A DNA stretch of 64,000 nt. Source: Verrucomicrobiales bacterium (lineage in GTDB: Bacteria; Verrucomicrobiota; Verrucomicrobiia; Verrucomicrobiales; DEV007). The notes under the pieces are model-generated. The model did not search any database. It was not told the origin of the DNA and was given only the letters and a program-made list of their open reading frames with translations. Below, in pieces: positions 55,129 to 63,800 of the stretch. The stretch covers positions 1-64,000 of the forward strand of contig JAEUHH010000026.1 of the NCBI GenBank assembly GCA_016795505.1. Reading direction: 5' to 3'. Both the position numbers and the translations under genes were made by a program. How positions within the stretch are numbered: position 1 is the first letter of the stretch; each line of letters opens with the position of its first letter.

Positions 55129-55866
55129 TCAAAGTTGAGCCATCGGCTGCACCATCGGCCAGAGCTTGATCTCCTCAGCGACGAGGTGCGCGGGCAGTTG
55201 GGCAGTTTGGACGATGAGCCGGCCGAGATCGGTGGGAGAGATGCACTGCGCCAGCACGTCGGGCTCGCGCGGCGGGAGGTTGGCCGCCCCGGTGAAGTCC
55301 GTCTGGCCCCAGGAAGGCAAGACGGAGGTCACCCGCACGCCGTGAGGTCTCAGCTCGGTGAGCAGGCAGCGCGTGAACATGAGCAGCCCGGCCTTGGCGG
55401 CGGAATACACGCTCCAGCCCGGCCACGCGTGCGTGGAGCAGGCGCTGCCGATGTTCACGATGAGGCCGCTGCCCTGCTTCTGCATGATCGCGGCGGCGCG
55501 ACGGGATCCGAGCATGGTGCCGGTGAGATTGCTGGCGAGACTTCGGGAGATGGCCTCATCCGTCTGCTCGCTGGCCGGGCCGATATGGACGCCCTCGCCC
55601 GCGTTGTTGATCAAGACATCGAGACGACCGGTCTGTGCGAGCACTCCGGCCACCAGGCGGTCCCAGGCCTCTCCGTCCGCCACATCGGCGACGAAGGGCG
55701 TCGCTCCGAGGCGTTGCGCGGTCTCATGAAGCCTCGCCTCGTTGCGTCCGGTGATCCAGACCCGGGCGCCGGCTTTGACAAAGGCGTCCGCGATGCCCGC
55801 GCCATAGCCGCGCGACCCGCCGGTGACGATGACGGAGGAGGAGGTCATGTTTGTCATTTGGGCCAT
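55129..55866 (-). CDS. short-chain dehydrogenase/reductase
   Basis: 245 residues from the ATG at 55866; alternatives at 55857 and 55848 shorten the start slightly. Cofactor motif VIVTGGSRGYGAGIA (13-27), NNAGEGVHIG, catalytic Ser in GSACS and YSAAK (near 153-157) define a classical SDR. Substrate is probably a sugar acid, keto acid or alcohol. It is divergent to an IclR-type regulator, with a perfect palindrome in the 77-bp gap, and is followed 28 bp on by the beta-helix protein gene, which places all three in one catabolic unit. Confidence 0.88.
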   Translation of the reverse strand: MAQMTNMTSSSVIVTGGSRGYGAGIADAFVKAGARVWITGRNEARLHETAQRLGATPFVADVADGEAWDRLVAGVLAQTGRLDVLINNAGEGVHIGPASEQTDEAISRSLASNLTGTMLGSRRAAAIMQKQGSGLIVNIGSACSTHAWPGWSVYSAAKAGLLMFTRCLLTELRPHGVRVTSVLPSWGQTDFTGAANLPPREPDVLAQCISPTDLGRLIVQTAQLPAHLVAEEIKLWPMVQPMAQL

Positions 55867-55905
55867 ATTTTGAAATGGAGAACCGATTGAAGGTCAAAAA
55901 CTGAG

Positions 55906-55923
55906 GATTTGCAATGGCAAATC
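55906..55923. promoter_or_regulatory. perfect palindrome between divergent SDR and IclR genes, candidate operator
   Basis: GATTTGCAATGGCAAATC: two 7-bp arms (GATTTGC/GCAAATC) around AATG. It lies 20 bp before the IclR start and 40 bp before the SDR start, the usual place for an IclR-type operator controlling both directions. The gap is AT-rich compared with the surrounding sequence. Confidence 0.55.
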
Positions 55924-55943
55924 TTGTTTTATATATCAAACCC

Positions 55944-56741
55944 ATGCCCACGGCCCGAAAATCCGACGCCAATCCCCTCAACCGCTACAAGGTGCCCATC
56001 CTGGACCGCACTCTGGATCTGCTGGAATTGCTCTCGCGGCATCCCGAGGGTCTGACGCTCACCGCGATGACCGAGGCGCTCCAGATGCCTAAAAACTCGG
56101 TTTTTCGGATCGCCACCACGCTGACGCTCCGCGGCTATGCCGAGCGGGATGAGGGCACCAAGGCCTACCGAGTCAGTCGCAAACTCCTCGGTCTCGGCCA
56201 TGCCGCCGTGGGCGGCGAGCGGCTCATCCAGGCCGCCGCGCCCATCCTCGCCGCTCTGCGCGATGCCACTGGTGAGACCGCGCTGCTCGGTGTCCTTGCC
56301 GGCAGTCATGGCGTGGTGCTCGATCAGGTGCCGTCGTCACATCCGGTGAAGGTCGTCGTCGAGATCGGCCACGCCTTCACCCTGCACACCGCGGCGCCCG
56401 CGAAGGCCATGCTGGCTTACTGGAGCCCCGAGGCGCAAAAAGCTTTCGTTCAGCAGATGAAGTTCACCAAACACACCCGGCACACGATCACGAATGCCAC
56501 GGCCTTCCTCGCCGAGTTGAAGCAGGTCAGTCAAAACGGCTATGCGCTCGATCGCGGCGAGGAGAGTGAGACCTATGCCTGTGTCGCCGCGCCTGTTTTG
56601 GATCATCGTGCCCATCCCGTTGCCGCCATCTGGATCAGTGGCCCGTCGGACCGCGTCACCCCGGGTAGCCTGAGTAAGCTGGGGCCGAAGGTGAGGCAAT
56701 TCGCGGATCAACTATCGCGGCAGATCGGGTATCAGACGTGA
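55944..56741 (+). CDS. IclR-family transcriptional regulator
   Basis: 265 residues from the ATG at 55944 (MPTARKSDANPLNRYKVPIL). The winged helix is LELLSRHPEGLTLTAMTEAL then QMPKNSVFRIATTLTLRGYA. The effector-binding domain carries GETALLGVLAGSHGVVLDQV, HTAAPAKAMLAYWSPEAQKA and the C-terminal AAPVLDHRAHPVAAIWISGP, all typical for IclR. Family members respond to aromatic acids, glyoxylate or uronate breakdown products. An upstream in-frame ATG at 55914 would place the N-terminus inside the operator palindrome and was not used. Confidence 0.92.
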   Translation: MPTARKSDANPLNRYKVPILDRTLDLLELLSRHPEGLTLTAMTEALQMPKNSVFRIATTLTLRGYAERDEGTKAYRVSRKLLGLGHAAVGGERLIQAAAPILAALRDATGETALLGVLAGSHGVVLDQVPSSHPVKVVVEIGHAFTLHTAAPAKAMLAYWSPEAQKAFVQQMKFTKHTRHTITNATAFLAELKQVSQNGYALDRGEESETYACVAAPVLDHRAHPVAAIWISGPSDRVTPGSLSKLGPKVRQFADQLSRQIGYQT

Positions 56742-56856
56742 AAAGTGGCCGCGGTCTGACCTGCAGGGCATCGTGTCGATATGGCTGAAGCCGAAGTCAT
56801 TCTATCTGGCCAGACTCGATTCGGGTGCCCGCCTGTCGATCAGGGAAGCCAATGCT

Positions 56857-56972
56857 TGTCGTCCCCACTTCTTTCCAGCCCGGATCTCTCCGGGACAGCA
56901 TGCTCTCATTCAGCCCGGCGGAAAATCCGGACCGCGCCTCGCGGGGACAGGCACTCGCGGCGATGATCCGCG
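56857..56972 (+). repeat. diverged dispersed repeat, copy 2
   Basis: See 52620-52740. It occupies most of the 290-bp gap between the IclR gene and sulfatase 4; nothing else was recognised in 56742-57033. Confidence 0.65.
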
Positions 56973-57033
56973 GGCGCGCGAGCGACGCAACACAGGGCTG
57001 GCAGTCGATGGTTGTCGGATCAAGTCAGCCGGG

Positions 57034-58419
57034 TCAGGGTACCATCGCGTCGTGGGCCGCCTTGAGTTTGGACACGATTTCGGGGTGCTCCGCTGCCACG
57101 TCGCGTTGCTCGCCGGGATCGGCCTTCAGGTCGAAGAGTTGCATCGCCGCCGGCGCCACGCCACCGCGGAGGCCGGGATAGTCCTGCGGTTGGTATTGGT
57201 TTGCCGGTGCGAGGATGGTGGTGCCGTCGGGAGCCCGCGGATCGACCCAGGGCTGGCCCGATTCGGTGCGCTGGAGAAAGGGATCGCGCGGTTGGATCAC
57301 GTGCAGCTTCCAGCGATCGTCGCGGATCGTGGCGAGATTCTGGTTCTGCGCGCCGAGAAGGTAGCGGGGCTCCGGTGTGGCTTTTCCCATCAGTATGGGT
57401 AACAGCGAGCGTCCGTCGATGGTGATGTCCTTGGGCAGGGAAATGCCCGCGGCGTCGAGGGAGGTGGCGAAGATGTCCATGGTGCAGGCGATCGACTCCA
57501 CCACCTGCCCCGGGGCGATGCGGCCGGGCCAGCGAACGAGGCCCGGCACCCGGTAGCCGCCCTCGTAGCTGCTGCCCTTCATGCCGCGCAGCCCGCCGCT
57601 GCTGCCGCCGTACCAGGCGCCATTGTCGCTGGTGAAGATGACGAGGGTGCGTCCGTCGAGACCGGTCGTTTTCAACTTGTCGAGGATCTGGCCGACGCTC
57701 CAGTCGAGTTCCGCGATGACGTCGCCGTAGAGGCCGGCGCCGCTTTTCCCATCGAAGTCGGGCGAGACCGCGAGCGGCTTGTGGGGCATGGCGTGGGGCA
57801 GGTAGAGGAAGAAGGGCCGGTCGCGATGACGCTCGATGAAGTCGAGGGTCCGCTCGGTGTAGCGCTTTGTTAGGGTCGCCTGATCGACGGGGTATTCGGC
57901 GCGCCGGGTGCCCTCGAGCAGTTCGACCGGGCGCATGTCATTCGAGTAGGGAATGCCGAAGTATTCGTCAAAGCCCCGCGCGGTGGGCAGCCATTCCGGC
58001 TTGGCATGTCCGAGGTGCCATTTGCCGATCGCGGCGGTGGCGTGGCCGGCCTGACGGAACAGCTGGGCCAGGGTGATCTCCGATTCGGGCAGGTGAAGCA
58101 GGTGGGTGGCCTTGTCCCTGCCATCGGGGGCGGGATTCTGGGTCATGCCGCAGCGGAAGGGATACCGGCCCGTCAGCAGCGCGGCCCGCGTCGGTGCGCA
58201 GAAGGGTGCAGGCGTGTTGAAATGGGTAAAGCGCGCTCCCTCCGCCGCCATCCGGTCGAGGTGCGGGGTCTGGTACCGCGTCTGGCCGTAGCAGCCGAGA
58301 TCGCCGTAGCCGAGGTCGTCGGCGAGGATGACGATGACATTGACGGGCGGATCCGCCGCGCGGGTGGACAGGATCGGCATCAGGGCGGTCAGGAGCAGGG
58401 CAAGGATGGGGGATTTCAT
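57034..58419 (-). CDS. secreted type I sulfatase 4
   Basis: 461 residues; the ATG at 58419 starts the signal peptide (MKSPILALLLTALMPILSTR). NVIVILADDLGYGDLGCYGQ and CAPTRAALLTGRYPFRCGM (formylglycine Cys74, Arg78) mark a type I sulfatase; IGKWHLGHAK, TSDNGAWYGG and LRGMKGSSYEGGYRVPGLVR follow. It is closer to typical arylsulfatase A-like enzymes than the trio at 28.5-33.5 kb and has no GK insert. It is not part of a sulfatase cluster: a REP-like repeat and the enolase-like gene lie upstream on the same strand. Confidence 0.93.
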   Translation of the reverse strand: MKSPILALLLTALMPILSTRAADPPVNVIVILADDLGYGDLGCYGQTRYQTPHLDRMAAEGARFTHFNTPAPFCAPTRAALLTGRYPFRCGMTQNPAPDGRDKATHLLHLPESEITLAQLFRQAGHATAAIGKWHLGHAKPEWLPTARGFDEYFGIPYSNDMRPVELLEGTRRAEYPVDQATLTKRYTERTLDFIERHRDRPFFLYLPHAMPHKPLAVSPDFDGKSGAGLYGDVIAELDWSVGQILDKLKTTGLDGRTLVIFTSDNGAWYGGSSGGLRGMKGSSYEGGYRVPGLVRWPGRIAPGQVVESIACTMDIFATSLDAAGISLPKDITIDGRSLLPILMGKATPEPRYLLGAQNQNLATIRDDRWKLHVIQPRDPFLQRTESGQPWVDPRAPDGTTILAPANQYQPQDYPGLRGGVAPAAMQLFDLKADPGEQRDVAAEHPEIVSKLKAAHDAMVP

Positions 58420-58440
58420 GGGGATCGACGAAGTGTGATT

Positions 58441-58490
58441 TCTGATCAAACAGGGTAGGATCGGCGATGCAACAGGGTCTGATCGGAATC
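58441..58490. repeat. REP-like palindromic repeat, family 1, copy D (inverted)
   Basis: On the minus strand it contains CCGATCAGACCCTGTTGCAT followed by CGCCGATCCTACCCTGTTTG, the same core as the other three copies. It lies between the enolase-like stop codon (58489-58491, at its edge) and the start of sulfatase 4. Confidence 0.88.
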
Positions 58491-59787
58491 AGACGGTGGC
58501 GCCGGGCAGGCGGATGCCGGCGGTTTCGAAGATGCCCGCGCCGATGAAGCGGGCGCGCGGTCCCAAGTCGCGTTCGATGCGGAGGACTTCGTTCCACTTG
58601 GCGAGGCGTTCGCTGCGGCTGAAGGAGCCGACTTTGAGCTGTCCGGCATCGGTGGCGACGGCGAGGTGGGCGATGAAGGCATCCTCGGTCTCGCCGGAGC
58701 GGGCCGACACGACGGGGAGCCAGCCGGCGGCCTGGGTGCGGCGGATTGCGGCGAGGGTTTCGGTGACGGTGCCGATCTGGTTCAGCTTGATGAGCACGGC
58801 ATTGGCGACTCCGGCGGCGATGCCGCGCTCGATGCGGTCGAGGTGGGTGGTGAACAGGTCGTCGCCGATGAGCTGGCAGCGGTGGCCGATGGCGTCGCGG
58901 ACGAGGCGCCAGCCTTCCCAGTCATCCTCGGACATGGGGTCCTCGATCGAGACGATGGGATAGCGGTCCACCCAGTCGATCATGAGAGCGGCGAAATCCT
59001 CGGAGGAAAAGCGGCGACCCTCCAGGCCGAGCCGGTAAAAGCCGTCGCGATGGAGATCGGTGGCGGCGATGTCGAGCGAGAGGCCGACCTCGCGTCCTGG
59101 CGTGTAGCCGGCCCGCTCGATGGAGGCCAGCAGCGCGTCGAAGACTTCCTCATTGCGGTCGAAGAGCGGCCAGTAGCCGCCCTCGTCGGCGACGCCGGCC
59201 AGCTTTCCCCGGTCGCGCATGACCTCGGCGGCGGCGTGAAAGACATTCGCGGCGACCTCGAGCGTCTCCGCGTAGGAGGTGGCGGTGAGGGCGACGATCA
59301 TGAAGTCCTGGATGTCGATGCGGCCCTGGGCGTGCTTGCCGCCGCCGAAGATCTGGATCTCGGGCAGAGGCAGCAGGGTGCCGCTGCCGAGCGAGGCGTG
59401 CAGCGGCAGGCATCGGGCGCGGGCGGCGGCCTGGGCGACGGCGAGGCTGACTCCGAGGATGGCATTGGCGCCGAGCCGCGATTTGTTCGGCGTGCCGTCG
59501 AGGGCGATGAGGGCGGCGTCGATCGCGGCTTGGTCGAAGGCGTCATGACCGGCGAGGGCCGGGGCGATCTCGTCGGTGACGTGGCCGATGGCTTTGAAGA
59601 CCGAGCGGCCCTGGAAGCGGCGCGGATCGCGGTCGCGGAGTTCCCAGGCCTCGTGGCTGCCGGTCGAGGCGCCCGATGGGACGAGGCCGCGGCCCACGGT
59701 GCCGTCCTCGAGGGTGGCGATGACTTCGATGGTGGGATGTCCGCGGCTGTCGAAGATCTGGAGCGCGTCGAGGGCGGTGAGTTTCAT
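58489..59787 (-). CDS. enolase-superfamily protein with altered active site
   Basis: 432 residues, the normal enolase length. Conserved: loop SGASTGSHEAWELRD (38-52), His152 in GGKHAQ, Glu202 in ADEGGYWP, metal ligands Asp239, Glu282 (IEDP) and Asp309 (GDDL), Lys334 (LIKLNQIGT) and Lys385. Changed: the active-site loop SHRSGETED has become SARSGETED (Ala362 for the His373 position of yeast enolase), and the Glu of QEFMI is Asp161. In yeast that His is needed for activity, so a different substrate is likely. It overlaps the kinase gene by ATGA, so both are translated together. It may be a glycolytic enolase only if another copy is absent from the genome. Confidence 0.85.
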   Translation of the reverse strand: MKLTALDALQIFDSRGHPTIEVIATLEDGTVGRGLVPSGASTGSHEAWELRDRDPRRFQGRSVFKAIGHVTDEIAPALAGHDAFDQAAIDAALIALDGTPNKSRLGANAILGVSLAVAQAAARARCLPLHASLGSGTLLPLPEIQIFGGGKHAQGRIDIQDFMIVALTATSYAETLEVAANVFHAAAEVMRDRGKLAGVADEGGYWPLFDRNEEVFDALLASIERAGYTPGREVGLSLDIAATDLHRDGFYRLGLEGRRFSSEDFAALMIDWVDRYPIVSIEDPMSEDDWEGWRLVRDAIGHRCQLIGDDLFTTHLDRIERGIAAGVANAVLIKLNQIGTVTETLAAIRRTQAAGWLPVVSARSGETEDAFIAHLAVATDAGQLKVGSFSRSERLAKWNEVLRIERDLGPRARFIGAGIFETAGIRLPGATV

Positions 59788-60743
59788 GGGTAAAGCCAGG
59801 CGGCGGTGAAGGCGTCGAGTCGGGCGGGCGGCTGGGCGAGATGGGCGAGGACGAAGCGGCTGACGAAGTCGCGCCGGCTTTCGTCGAGGTATTCGACGGG
59901 CGATTTGCCATGGACGCGGGCCAGCAGCAGGCAAAGGAGCAGCCGGATGGTGCGGCTCTCCAGCTCTTTTCCCACCGCCCCGGCGTAGGCTGACCAGAAA
60001 GCCGGCACCAGGGCGGCTGCGGCGGGATGGAGGAGGGCTTTCAGATGCAGGTGGGTGAGCAGAAAGGCGGGGTCGAAGGCCGGGTCTCCAAACCAACCAC
60101 ACTCAGCATCGAGGATGACGAGGCGATCGGGTCCGGTGAGGAGATTTTTCGGGCTGAAGTCGCCGTGGACGAGCGCGAGCCGCGTCGCTGCGAGCTGCCC
60201 GGCCTCCGCACGGAGGAAGGCTGCCGCTTCCGGTACCCGTTCGGCCGAGGTCAGGAGGTAGGGCTCGATCCGCAGAGCGTGGAAGTTGTCCAGAGTGTCA
60301 AAGCGGTCGCGGGCGGCGGGATCGTCCCACGAGGCGGCGTGCAGCCGGCCGAGCACCTCACCGGCGCGGCGGGCCACGGCGGGGTCGATCTTTTCGGCGA
60401 GCAGGGCCGTTTTCCAGTTTTCCAGACCGTCGCCGAGATACTCCATCGCGAACCAGCCGTCCGCCGCGTCGCCGCCGAGGATGTGGGGCACGGAATCGGG
60501 AACGATGCTGGCGGCATACTGGAAATAGTCCTGTTCGACACGGTTGCGCGAGACATCGGCGAACCAGTCATCGCGGACTTTTAGCTTCGCGAGCGCGGAT
60601 TTTACCACGAGCCGGCGATGGGCCGTCTCGATGAGGACGATATCGCTCGACACCCCGCCGGTCAGGGGCGTGACCCGGGCGGCTCCCGTGGCATCGAGCC
60701 AGCCAGACTCCCAGAAGCGGGGGATGAGGGCGTCGGCATTCAT
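59784..60743 (-). CDS. small-molecule kinase, aminoglycoside phosphotransferase (APH) fold
   Basis: 319 residues. The fold is shown by the Lys in RRLVVKSA (Lys48), Brenner's motif LVHGDFSPKNLL (Asp195, Asn200) and the metal-binding VILDAECGWFGDPAFD (Asp212), the last two as in APH/choline-kinase/methylthioribose-kinase relatives. It would transfer phosphate from ATP to a hydroxyl group of a small molecule. The ATG at 60743 fits the start MNADALIPRFWESG; its stop overlaps the enolase-like start. Together they suggest phosphorylation followed by water elimination on the same substrate. Confidence 0.82.
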   Translation of the reverse strand: MNADALIPRFWESGWLDATGAARVTPLTGGVSSDIVLIETAHRRLVVKSALAKLKVRDDWFADVSRNRVEQDYFQYAASIVPDSVPHILGGDAADGWFAMEYLGDGLENWKTALLAEKIDPAVARRAGEVLGRLHAASWDDPAARDRFDTLDNFHALRIEPYLLTSAERVPEAAAFLRAEAGQLAATRLALVHGDFSPKNLLTGPDRLVILDAECGWFGDPAFDPAFLLTHLHLKALLHPAAAALVPAFWSAYAGAVGKELESRTIRLLLCLLLARVHGKSPVEYLDESRRDFVSRFVLAHLAQPPARLDAFTAAWLYP

Positions 60744-60840
60744 GGAACGGGTGGGGAATTTTGGAGAAACGCGGCGGTTTGGTAGGAGGAAAGCCGACCG
60801 GGCTCCGGCGCAAGCGACCAATGGCGCCATCGTGCCCGGC

Positions 60841-60852
60841 ATTGTATACAAT
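60841..60852. promoter_or_regulatory. perfect palindrome ATTGTATACAAT, candidate GntR/FCD operator
   Basis: 12-bp perfect inverted repeat 98 bp upstream of the kinase start and 41 bp upstream of the DUF1549/DUF1553 gene, in the gap between them. TTGTATACAA-like palindromes are the usual binding sites of FCD-type GntR regulators, and one such regulator is encoded at 49622-50302. Confidence 0.55.
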
Positions 60853-60892
60853 CTCTGTTTGCGTTCCTCCCCCCGCGGACGCATCGTTCGCC

Positions 60893-63800
60893 ATGCAAGT
60901 TTCCTTTGCGATCCGGTCCTGCGCAATCCTGGGAGCCTGGATGGGCGTCTGGGCTCTTGGCGCAGTCGATCTCCGGGCGGCTGATGCCCCGCTGCCCGCC
61001 GTACTCGAAGCCCGCTGCCTCGACTGCCACGGCGCCGAGATGCAGAAAAGCGGTCTGCGGCTCGACTCGCTCGTCGCGGCTTTGCGGGGCGGGGACTCCG
61101 GGGAAAAAACCATCGTTCCCGGCAAGAGCGCGGAGAGTTATCTCATCACCCTCGTCACCTCGACCGACAAGGCCCACCGCATGCCGCCGAAGGGCGAAGC
61201 GCTCACCGCGGAGGAAATCGCGGGCCTCAAGTCCTGGATTGATCAAGCCGAAATCTGGAAAGGGGCGCAGGCCGAGTTGGACAAAAAGACGACCGATCAC
61301 TGGGCCTACCAGCCGGTCGTAAAGCCGGCGGTGCCGACCACGGGTCACGCCAACCCCATCGACGCCTTCATCGAGGCGAAGCTGAAAGAGAAAGGCCTCG
61401 CCTTCAATCCTCCGGCCGAGCCGCGCGTCCTGCTGCGGCGCATGGCGCTGGATATGACGGGGCTTTTCCCTGACGAAGACACCTCGCGGCAGTTTCTCCA
61501 CGACAGCGAAGCCGAGGGAGCTGACGCCGCCCACGTCGATGCCGCCGTCGCTGCGCTGGCCGACCGCCTGCTCGACAGCCCCCATTTCGGCGAGCGGTGG
61601 GCCCGGCACTGGCTCGACGTGGTGCGCTATGCGGATTCGAATGGCTTCGAGACGAATCATGAGCGCCCCAATGCCTACCACTATCGCGATTACGTCATCC
61701 GCGCCTTCAATGACGACAAGCCCTACGACCGCTTCGTGTTCGAGCAGCTTGCCGGCGACACTGTGGGCGAGGACGCCGCCACCGGCTTCATCGTCGCGGG
61801 CCCGTGGGACCGGGTGAAGGGGCAGGACCCGCTCCTCAACGCCATGCAGCGGCAGGATGAGCTGAGCGACATGGTCAACACCGCCGGCACCGCCTTTCTC
61901 GCCACCACCATGGTCTGCGCGAAATGCCACAACCACAAATTCGATCCCGTCACCCAGACCGACTTCTTCGCGATGCAGTCAGTCTTTGCCGGCGTCCAGC
62001 ATGGCGAACGCGATCTGCGCGGCACCGATGACGCGGGGCGGAAGGCGCGGGCCGAAAAGCTCGCCACCGAGATCGCCACGCTGCGGAAAGAACTCACGGC
62101 CCTCAAGCCCGCGCCCTACCTCGGCTCGACCCTCTTCATCGACGAGACCGACCCGGTCAGAACCTCCCAACTGGCCGAGCTGAAAGGGGAGGGAAAGAAC
62201 CGCGAGGGACAGCAGCGCGGTTATTTGGGCGACCTCGGCGGCGTGGACCGTCTCCCGAATGTCTCAGGGGGTAGCTACCGGTGGTTTGAAAATGCGGCCG
62301 GCCGGGACGTCTTTGTGTGGCGCCCCCAGACTACGGGCAAAAAGCGCGTCTGGCTCTCGTGGGGCAGTGGATTCCTATCCCACACCACTGACGCGCGTTA
62401 TGTGCTCGATCGCGACGGCGATCCTGCCACCCGAGATGACCAGCGCGAGATCGCCAGCGTCGATCAGCAGAAATTCGCCGATGGCACCGCCGATGTCGGC
62501 AACAAGGCGATGTGGTCGGGCTTTTACGATGCCGGCGAGCATGAGTTCGCGGAGAAGAGCGCGATCTTTCTCCGCGGCGGCGGGACCGGGGCCGCCATCA
62601 GCGCCGATGTCCTCGTGCTGCAGGACGCCGGAGCGACCGGCAGCCAGCCGCGCCTGCGCGCGCCGGTGAATGCGAAGGGCAACGAGGAATCCTTCATCCC
62701 CGTCGAGGCGCGCTTCGTGCGCTTCACGATCGAGGCCAGTAGCAGCGGGCAACCGTGTATCGATGAACTGGAGATCTGGTCTGGCGAAACGAACGTCGCC
62801 CTCGGCGGCAAACCGACATCGTCCGGCGATTTCCCCAACAATGCCTCCCACAAGCTCGCCCACATCAACGATGGTCAATACGGCAACAGCCGCTCCTGGA
62901 TTTCCAACACGCCCGGAAGAGGCTGGGTCATGATCGAGTTGAAGTCGCCCGCGACCGTCGACCGCATCACCTGGGCTCGCGATCGCGAAGGAAAATACAG
63001 CGACCGTCTCGCCACCCGCTACCGGATCGAGGTGGCAGGGGATGCGCAGGGCCCCTGGCGGACCGTGGCTTCCTCCGAGGGCCGCGCCCCGGTCGGGGCT
63101 CCCGCCACCGACGCCGTCACCTATGACCTCGCCGGCCTCGATCCCGGCCAAGCCAAAAAAGCCCGTGCCGTGTGGGAGCGCATCGCCCCGCTGGAGGCCG
63201 AGCGGGCCGATCTCGCCTCCCTGCCGAAAGTGTATGCCGGCCAGTTCGTGCAGCCGAAGGAGCCGACCAAGCGTCTCTTCCGCGGCGATCCGCTTTCGCC
63301 CAAGGAAGTCGTCGCACCGGCGAGTCTGAGCGTTTTTGCCGGCATGTCAGGGGCCTTCGCGTTGGCCGCCGACGCTCCCGAAGCCGAGCGCCGCGTTGCT
63401 CTGGCGAACTGGATCATCGATCCGGCCAATCCGCTCACCGCGCGCGTCATCGCGAACCGGATCTGGCATTACCACTTCGGACGCGGCCTCGTTGCCACCC
63501 CCTCGGACTTCGGCGCGATGGGATTCCGACCCAGCCATCCCGATTTGCTCGACTGGCTCGCCGCCGAACTGGTCGAGCACGGCTGGTCGCTCAAGCACCT
63601 CCACCGTCTCATCCTCACCTCGCGGACCTACCGCCAATCCTCTGCCCCGCGTCCCGACGCACTCAAAGCCGACGCGGGATCGGAATTCCTCTGGCGTTTC
63701 CCCCCGCGCCGGCTCGAGGCCGAGTCCATCCGCGACAATGTCCTCCTCGTCAGCGGTGCGCTCGACACGCGGATGTATGGCCCCGGCTTCCTCCTCTTCG

